Source: JAPLGZ01 sp038225095
Lineage (GTDB): Bacteria > Chloroflexota > Anaerolineae > Caldilineales > Caldilineaceae
Assembly: GCA_038225095.1 (NCBI GenBank)
Contig: JBBREZ010000274.1
Span: 1-9,454, forward strand
Length of the DNA: 9,454 nucleotides
Direction: 5' to 3'
Position numbers and translations under genes: made by a program. Below are positions 6,013-9,454 of this stretch, one piece after another. Under the pieces are notes generated by a model that did no database searches, was not told the DNA's origin, and saw only the letters and a list, made by a program, of their open reading frames with translations. The stretch's first letter is position 1. The number at the start of each line of letters is the position of its first letter.

Positions 6013-7788
6013 ATGAGAATTTTGCTTGTACCGCTAGACTATGATGGTCTGTGCCAGCGGCTTCAGGTTGAGCTGACTATGCTTGGCCATGAAGTTTCAA
6101 TTGAACTGGCATTGGGTGACGATGTGCTGCGCGAGGCGGTCACCTTATTTCACCCAGATTTAATCCTCTGTCCTTTCCTCTCCCAGTCACTTCCCGCTGA
6201 TATCCGTCACAACTACACGGCAATCGGGATTCAACCCGGCTACGAAGGCAATCAAAACTTTGCCTCCCTGGCGCACGCAATGCAGAACGATGCCGCCACG
6301 TGGGGCGTCATGGCATTGGAAGCCACGGACGAACCAACGATAAACCGCATCTGGGCAACGGCCACCTTTCCGTTGCGTACGGCTAGTAAGGCAAGCCTCT
6401 ATCGCAACGAGGTGACCGAAGCGGCTACCCAAGTTGCTGTAGAGAGCGTCAAGCGTTATGCCAGCGGCACGTTCGTCCCAGAAACTAGCGTGTATACTGA
6501 GCTTGATGCCACGGTAGATTACTACAATACACAGTCCCTGACTGAGCAACAGTCAACTCGCGCAATCGACTGGTCCACCGATTCGACCGAACTCATTATT
6601 CGCAAAATCAATGCAGCCGATAACAGTCCTGGCCTACTGGATGTGATCGCTGGGCAACCAGTCTATCTTTACGGCGCCCATCGCGAAGGCAATTTGCACG
6701 GCCAACCGGGCGCGATCATTGCGCAACGCCATGGCGCCATCTGTCGCGCCACCATTGATGGCGCAGTCTGGATCAGTCATCTCAAACAAGCTTCACCGGA
6801 CAACCAACCAACCATCAAACTGCCGGCAACGATGGTATTGAACGAACAGTTGCAAGCTGTGCCAGAACTGCGCATCGAAGCCCTCTCCATGGGTCGCGCA
6901 GACACCTTCCGCGAAATTTGGTATGAAGAGCAGAACGACGTCGGCTATCTCTATTTCGATTTTCACAACGGCGCGCTCAGCATCGACCAACTGAGTCGTT
7001 TGCACGAGGCTTTTCTGGCTGCCCGCCAGCGGCCGACCAAAGTAATAGTGTTGATGGGAGGGATGGACTTCTGGGCAAATGGCATGCACCTGAATTTGAT
7101 CGAAGCCGCCGCTGATCCCGCCGCAGCATCCTTGCGCCATTGTAACGCGTTGGACGATCTCATGCGCACGATGATCACGACCGATAGTCACCTGATCGTG
7201 GCGGCTATGCGCGGCAGTGCCGGGGCCAGTGGTGTGATTCTGGCTCTAATCGCCGACAAAGTTTGCGCCCGAACCGGGATTGTCTTGAATCCCCATTATC
7301 GGACGATGGGTCTATATGGCTCTGCGTATTGGACCTATTTGCTGCCACAACGGGTGGGCCAGCAAAGGGCGATTAGTTTGGCGACCAATTGTCTGCCCAT
7401 GGGTGTGAAAGAAGCGTTTGCGATTGGGCTGATCGATACCATGTTGTCGGCTGATTTTGTGGATTGCGATATCGAACTACGGCGCATGGCCGAAGCGTTG
7501 GCGCACAGTCCAGATTATGAGCGGCGTTTAGCCCAGAAACGCGCCAAACGCTTCCATGATGAAAAGCTGAAACCATTGGCCGCGTACAGGGCAGAAGAAT
7601 TAGCACAATTAAAGCACAATCTTTCGGATCTAGCCTATGATGTAGCGCGCTTCAATTTTGTCCATAAGATTGCACCAGTGGCAACCCCGTTACGATTGGC
7701 AAAACATCGCCAACACGGCCCGCCTGAAAGCGAATCGTCGGCAATAACGCTGCTACAACCGGTGGTTGCGCAGAGCTATTGGCGATGA
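6013..7788 (+). CDS. hoxX: HoxX-like protein (formyltransferase-like plus enoyl-CoA hydratase-like domains)
   Basis: A 591-residue two-domain protein matching HoxX over its whole length. HoxX moves a formyl group from 10-formyl-THF to CoA (N-domain) and decarbonylates formyl-CoA to CO (C-domain) for the [NiFe]-hydrogenase Fe(CO)(CN)2 centre under aerobic conditions. The start is ATG 6013, with GGAG (6003-6006) 6 nt upstream, giving MRILLV as in HoxX; the open frame runs back to TTG 5965 without support. The N-domain (about 1-160) keeps GHEVSIELALGDDVLREAV and FPLRTASKASLYRNEVTEAA (119-138). A linker domain holds AIDWSTD and YGAHREG. The C-domain (about 300-560) has the crotonase-like GGMDFWANGMHLN (349-361), RGSAGASGV (400-408) and NPHYRTMGLYGSAYW (426-440). 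The N-domain site reads IQPGYEGNQN where I expect HPG..GDRG, so Q74 and N80 replace His and Asp. No hydrogenase gene is nearby in the window. Confidence 0.88.
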   Translation: MRILLVPLDYDGLCQRLQVELTMLGHEVSIELALGDDVLREAVTLFHPDLILCPFLSQSLPADIRHNYTAIGIQPGYEGNQNFASLAHAMQNDAATWGVMALEATDEPTINRIWATATFPLRTASKASLYRNEVTEAATQVAVESVKRYASGTFVPETSVYTELDATVDYYNTQSLTEQQSTRAIDWSTDSTELIIRKINAADNSPGLLDVIAGQPVYLYGAHREGNLHGQPGAIIAQRHGAICRATIDGAVWISHLKQASPDNQPTIKLPATMVLNEQLQAVPELRIEALSMGRADTFREIWYEEQNDVGYLYFDFHNGALSIDQLSRLHEAFLAARQRPTKVIVLMGGMDFWANGMHLNLIEAAADPAAASLRHCNALDDLMRTMITTDSHLIVAAMRGSAGASGVILALIADKVCARTGIVLNPHYRTMGLYGSAYWTYLLPQRVGQQRAISLATNCLPMGVKEAFAIGLIDTMLSADFVDCDIELRRMAEALAHSPDYERRLAQKRAKRFHDEKLKPLAAYRAEELAQLKHNLSDLAYDVARFNFVHKIAPVATPLRLAKHRQHGPPESESSAITLLQPVVAQSYWR

Positions 7789-7832
7789 TGGCGGTCCCAC
7801 GCCACCGCGCTACCTGTTCGTGGCGCCGCCAT
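7788..7832 (+). terminator. Imperfect hairpin at the hoxX stop codon, possible terminator
   Basis: ATGGCGG (7788-7794) pairs with 7826-7832 and CGCCAC (7800-7805) with 7820-7825, separated by a five-base bulge and closed by a 14-nt loop. It abuts the stop codon and is followed by GTGGTTTAATTT rather than a clean T-run. The position favours transcript ending or 3'-end stabilisation. The remaining 7833-7915 shows nothing further. Confidence 0.4.
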
Positions 7833-7915
7833 GTGGTTTAATTTAGCAAAACTTTGTGCACGGTAGGCTGGATAATTTGCGAAATAAGCCGAGTAATTCA
7901 TGATAATGATGCAGT

Positions 7916-7944
7916 TTGACAAGCTATGACCAACCTGCTATAGT
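7916..7944 (+). promoter_or_regulatory. Near-consensus sigma-70 promoter of metY
   Basis: TTGACA (7916-7921, perfect -35) and TATAGT (7939-7944, 5/6 of the -10) are separated by exactly 17 bp. Transcription should start near 7951, just before the riboswitch aptamer. This is the strongest promoter in the window and fits a unit controlled by attenuation rather than by initiation. Confidence 0.8.
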
Positions 7945-7967
7945 TTGTAAACAAATAAATAATGTGA

Positions 7968-8094
7968 CTCTTATCCAGAGAGGTGGAGGGAACGGCCCAA
8001 TGAAACCTCGGCAACCCAGCAGTCAGCAGGCAAAGATGCCATGCTTAGTGCTCAGGGTGCCAACTCCGGCAGAACAAGTTCTGGAAGATGAGAG
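7968..8094 (+). promoter_or_regulatory. SAM-I (S-box) riboswitch aptamer
   Basis: The sequence has the S-box core: CTCTTATCCAGAGAGGTGGAGGGA (its 3' part from 7980), CAATGAAACCTCGGCAACC (7998-8016), then the GGTGCCAACTCC segment (8056-8067). P1 is closed by 7968-7975 with 8087-8094 (GATGAGAG). P2 includes GAGG 7980-7983 with CCTC 8006-8009. It senses S-adenosylmethionine in the nascent transcript. The same GATGAGAG is perfectly complementary to 8177-8184 in the terminator stem. Without SAM those segments can pair (antiterminator, metY on); with SAM, P1 sequesters 8087-8094 and the terminator at 8174-8207 forms (metY off). Confidence 0.95.
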
Positions 8095-8097
8095 AAA

Positions 8098-8149
8098 GCT
8101 GGGCGTTGCTTTCCTGCTCATCCCCGTTCGGGGATTTTCCACACCCAGC
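8098..8149 (+). other. Extra hairpin within the riboswitch expression platform
   Basis: Between the aptamer and the terminator, GCTGGGCGT (8098-8106) pairs with ACACCCAGC (8141-8149) apart from one mismatch. It encloses a second hairpin, ATCCCC-GTTC-GGGGAT (8120-8135), followed by TTTT if the stem's last T is counted. It bridges the ~80 nt separating the antiterminator strands and probably brings them together; the inner hairpin might also pause or stop RNA polymerase. Confidence 0.55.
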
Positions 8150-8173
8150 AGGTGACTGAACGAACTGTCTACA

Positions 8174-8207
8174 CCCCTCTCATCATCCTCGATGAGAGGG
8201 GTTTTTT
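8174..8207 (+). terminator. Intrinsic terminator of the SAM riboswitch
   Basis: CCCCTCTCATC (8174-8184) and GATGAGAGGGG (8191-8201) form a perfect 11-bp stem with a six-base loop, followed directly by six T (8202-8207). It shares its 5' arm with the antiterminator formed with 8087-8094. Confidence 0.93.
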
Positions 8208-8222
8208 ATAGATCCATAGTGC

Positions 8223-8273
8223 TGCTTTATGCGTTTGCGTGCTTTGCTCCCAGCATTGAAGTGGCATAAAGCA
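8223..8273 (+). repeat. Inverted repeat in the metY leader after the riboswitch terminator
   Basis: TGCTTTATGC (8223-8232) and GCATAAAGCA (8264-8273) are perfect 10-bp complements. GCTTTGC (8241-8247) can pair instead with GCAAAGC (8271-8277), so two mutually exclusive stems share 8271-8273. A small palindrome, ATTGA-C-TCAAT (8299-8309), follows just before the ribosome binding site. The role is unknown; the region lies only in readthrough transcripts. Confidence 0.45.
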
Positions 8274-8330
8274 AAGCGATGTGATCGATGACTGTTTAAT
8301 TGACTCAATCAACTACGGAAGGAACCTACT

Positions 8331-9454
8331 ATGGCAGACGAACGAAAATATGGTTTTTCTACGCAGCAATTGCACGCCGGTCAGACGCCGGAACCGGGCA
8401 CCGGTAGCCGCGCCGTGCCCATCTACCAAACCACCAGCTATCAATTTCGCGATACCCAACACGCCGCCAATCTCTTTGCCTTGGCGGAACTGGGCAACAT
8501 TTACACGCGCATTATGAATCCGACGACGGATGTGATGGAGCAACGCCTTGCCGCTTTGGAAGGTGGCGTTGGCGCATTGGCCGCAAGCAGTGGTCACGCC
8601 GCGCAAGCAATGGCGGTCATGACCCTGTGCAGCGCAGGCGATCACATTGTCAGCAGCAGCCGCTTGTATGGTGGCACTTACAACCAGTTCAGTTACACGT
8701 TCCCGCGCATGGGCATTGAGGTTACGCTGGTCGATCCGAGTGATCCCAAGAACTTTGAGCAAGCGATCCGCCCCAACACCAAGATCATCTATGGCGAAAC
8801 GCTGGGCAATCCCGATATCTTTGTCTTTCCCTTCGCGGAAGTAGGCGCGATTGCCAAGGCGCATAACATTCCTTTGATGATCGACAACACCTTTGCCACG
8901 CCCTACCTGTGCCGCCCGTTTGAACATGGGGCCAATATTATCGTCCACAGCACCACCAAGTTTATCGGTGGCCACGGCACCACCATCGGCGGCGTGATTG
9001 TCGATGGCGGTAACTTTGACTGGACAAGCGGGCGCTTTGCCAACTTCACCACGCCGGATCCAAGTTATCATGGCCTGAAATATGCCGATCTGTTGGGTAT
9101 GGGGCTACCGCCTTTTATTATCAAAGCGCGCGTGCAAACTTTACGCGACATCGGTGCATGCCAGGCGCCATTCAACAGTTGGGCGACAATCCAAGGCATC
9201 GAAACCCTGAGTTTGCGTATGGAGCGCCATGTCGCGAATGCGCAAGCGGTAGTTGAACATTTGAACAGCCATCAATCGGTGGCGTGGGTCGCGCACCCTA
9301 GCCTAGCTAGCCACCCGAGCCATGAACAGGCCAAAAAATACCTGCCCAAGGGCGCAGGCGCAATTCTGGGGTTTGGCATTAAAGGCGGCGTAGAGGCCGG
9401 CAAGCAATTTATCAACCATTTGAAGCTGTTTAGCCATGTGGCGAATGTAGGCGA
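8331..9454 (+). CDS. metY: O-acetylhomoserine sulfhydrylase (MetY), 3'-truncated by window edge
   Basis: A PLP-dependent Cys/Met-metabolism enzyme that makes L-homocysteine from O-acetyl-L-homoserine and sulfide (or L-methionine from methanethiol) in the cytoplasm. The start is ATG 8331 with GGAAGGA (8317-8323) 7 nt upstream. The 374 residues present lack about 50-60 from the usual ~430. Visible motifs are the N-terminal TQQLHAGQ (11-18), the PIYQTTSY segment (30-37), the IYTRIMNPT block (57-65, Tyr and Arg contacting PLP phosphate of the neighbouring subunit), ETLGNP (156-161), the PLP-ring aspartate in LMIDNTFATP (182-191), and the Schiff-base Lys210 in HSTTKFIGGHGT. The conserved LGMGLPPFIIKARVQ insertion is typical of the O-acetylhomoserine branch rather than cystathionine gamma-synthase. 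It is the only gene downstream of the SAM-I riboswitch in the window, which confirms its methionine-pathway role. Confidence 0.95.
   Translation, partial: MADERKYGFSTQQLHAGQTPEPGTGSRAVPIYQTTSYQFRDTQHAANLFALAELGNIYTRIMNPTTDVMEQRLAALEGGVGALAASSGHAAQAMAVMTLCSAGDHIVSSSRLYGGTYNQFSYTFPRMGIEVTLVDPSDPKNFEQAIRPNTKIIYGETLGNPDIFVFPFAEVGAIAKAHNIPLMIDNTFATPYLCRPFEHGANIIVHSTTKFIGGHGTTIGGVIVDGGNFDWTSGRFANFTTPDPSYHGLKYADLLGMGLPPFIIKARVQTLRDIGACQAPFNSWATIQGIETLSLRMERHVANAQAVVEHLNSHQSVAWVAHPSLASHPSHEQAKKYLPKGAGAILGFGIKGGVEAGKQFINHLKLFSHVANVG

Noticed and set aside
7916..8155. 79-codon + strand open frame beginning at 7916
   Set aside because: It covers the promoter and the SAM-I riboswitch and has no ribosome binding site; the region is regulatory RNA.
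8313..9071. Long minus-strand open frame (252 codons) opposite metY
   Set aside because: It is antisense to the strongly conserved metY frame, has no homology I can recognise, and is explained by codon bias of the real gene.
3573..9454. A shared pathway linking amine oxidase, HoxX and MetY
   Set aside because: Each gene has its own promoter and terminator-like structure, and no common substrate is evident, so adjacency alone does not support a system.
1..9454. CRISPR array, insertion sequence, tRNA or rRNA
   Set aside because: No regularly spaced direct repeats, transposase-like frame, terminal repeats with target duplications, or tRNA/rRNA signatures were seen on either strand.

Overview
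The window reads as ordinary chromosomal DNA of a mid-GC (roughly 50-55 % by eye) free-living bacterium. The gene set is a GH63-type glucosidase, a PfkB sugar kinase, a secreted copper amine oxidase, a HoxX-like protein and a SAM-riboswitch-controlled metY. Together with many short, separately promoted units, this would fit a filamentous Chloroflexota lineage. That assignment is an inference from gene content and style; no marker gene in the window fixes it. All five protein genes are on the + strand, but they are separated by long intergenic stretches and do not look like one operon.

Layout: (1) 3-1766, the C-terminal two thirds of a GH63/MGH1-like glucosidase that begins outside the window. 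(2) 1767-2303, a gene-free stretch with a 22-bp perfect inverted repeat (1843-1912) and a well-paired 150-nt element (1945-2094) that I propose as an unidentified structured RNA, followed by a good sigma-70-like promoter (2207-2235). (3) 2304-3287, a PfkB-family carbohydrate kinase. (4) 3288-3572, a leader region with an extended -10 promoter, a near-perfect 16-bp inverted repeat enclosing a second hairpin, and a flanking direct repeat. (5) 3573-5633, a complete secreted copper amine oxidase, closed by a 23-bp hairpin terminator. (6) 5720-6012, an extended -10 promoter with a palindrome over the predicted transcription start and a ~165-nt leader. (7) 6013-7788, a full-length two-domain HoxX-like protein. 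(8) 7916-8330, a near-consensus promoter, a SAM-I riboswitch whose antiterminator/terminator pairing can be read directly, and a second structured leader segment. (9) 8331 to the window end, O-acetylhomoserine sulfhydrylase (metY), cut by the window edge.

Functional links are limited. The SAM riboswitch and metY form one unit: excess SAM terminates transcription of a methionine/homocysteine-forming enzyme. The other genes appear to be separate units. HoxX normally makes the CO ligand of [NiFe]-hydrogenases from a formyl group, but no hydrogenase gene is present here. The formyltransferase half of this protein also lacks residues I expect at the active site, which is the most interesting protein-level observation. 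The best nucleic-acid candidates for something undescribed are the 1945-2094 element and the structured leader of the amine oxidase gene.
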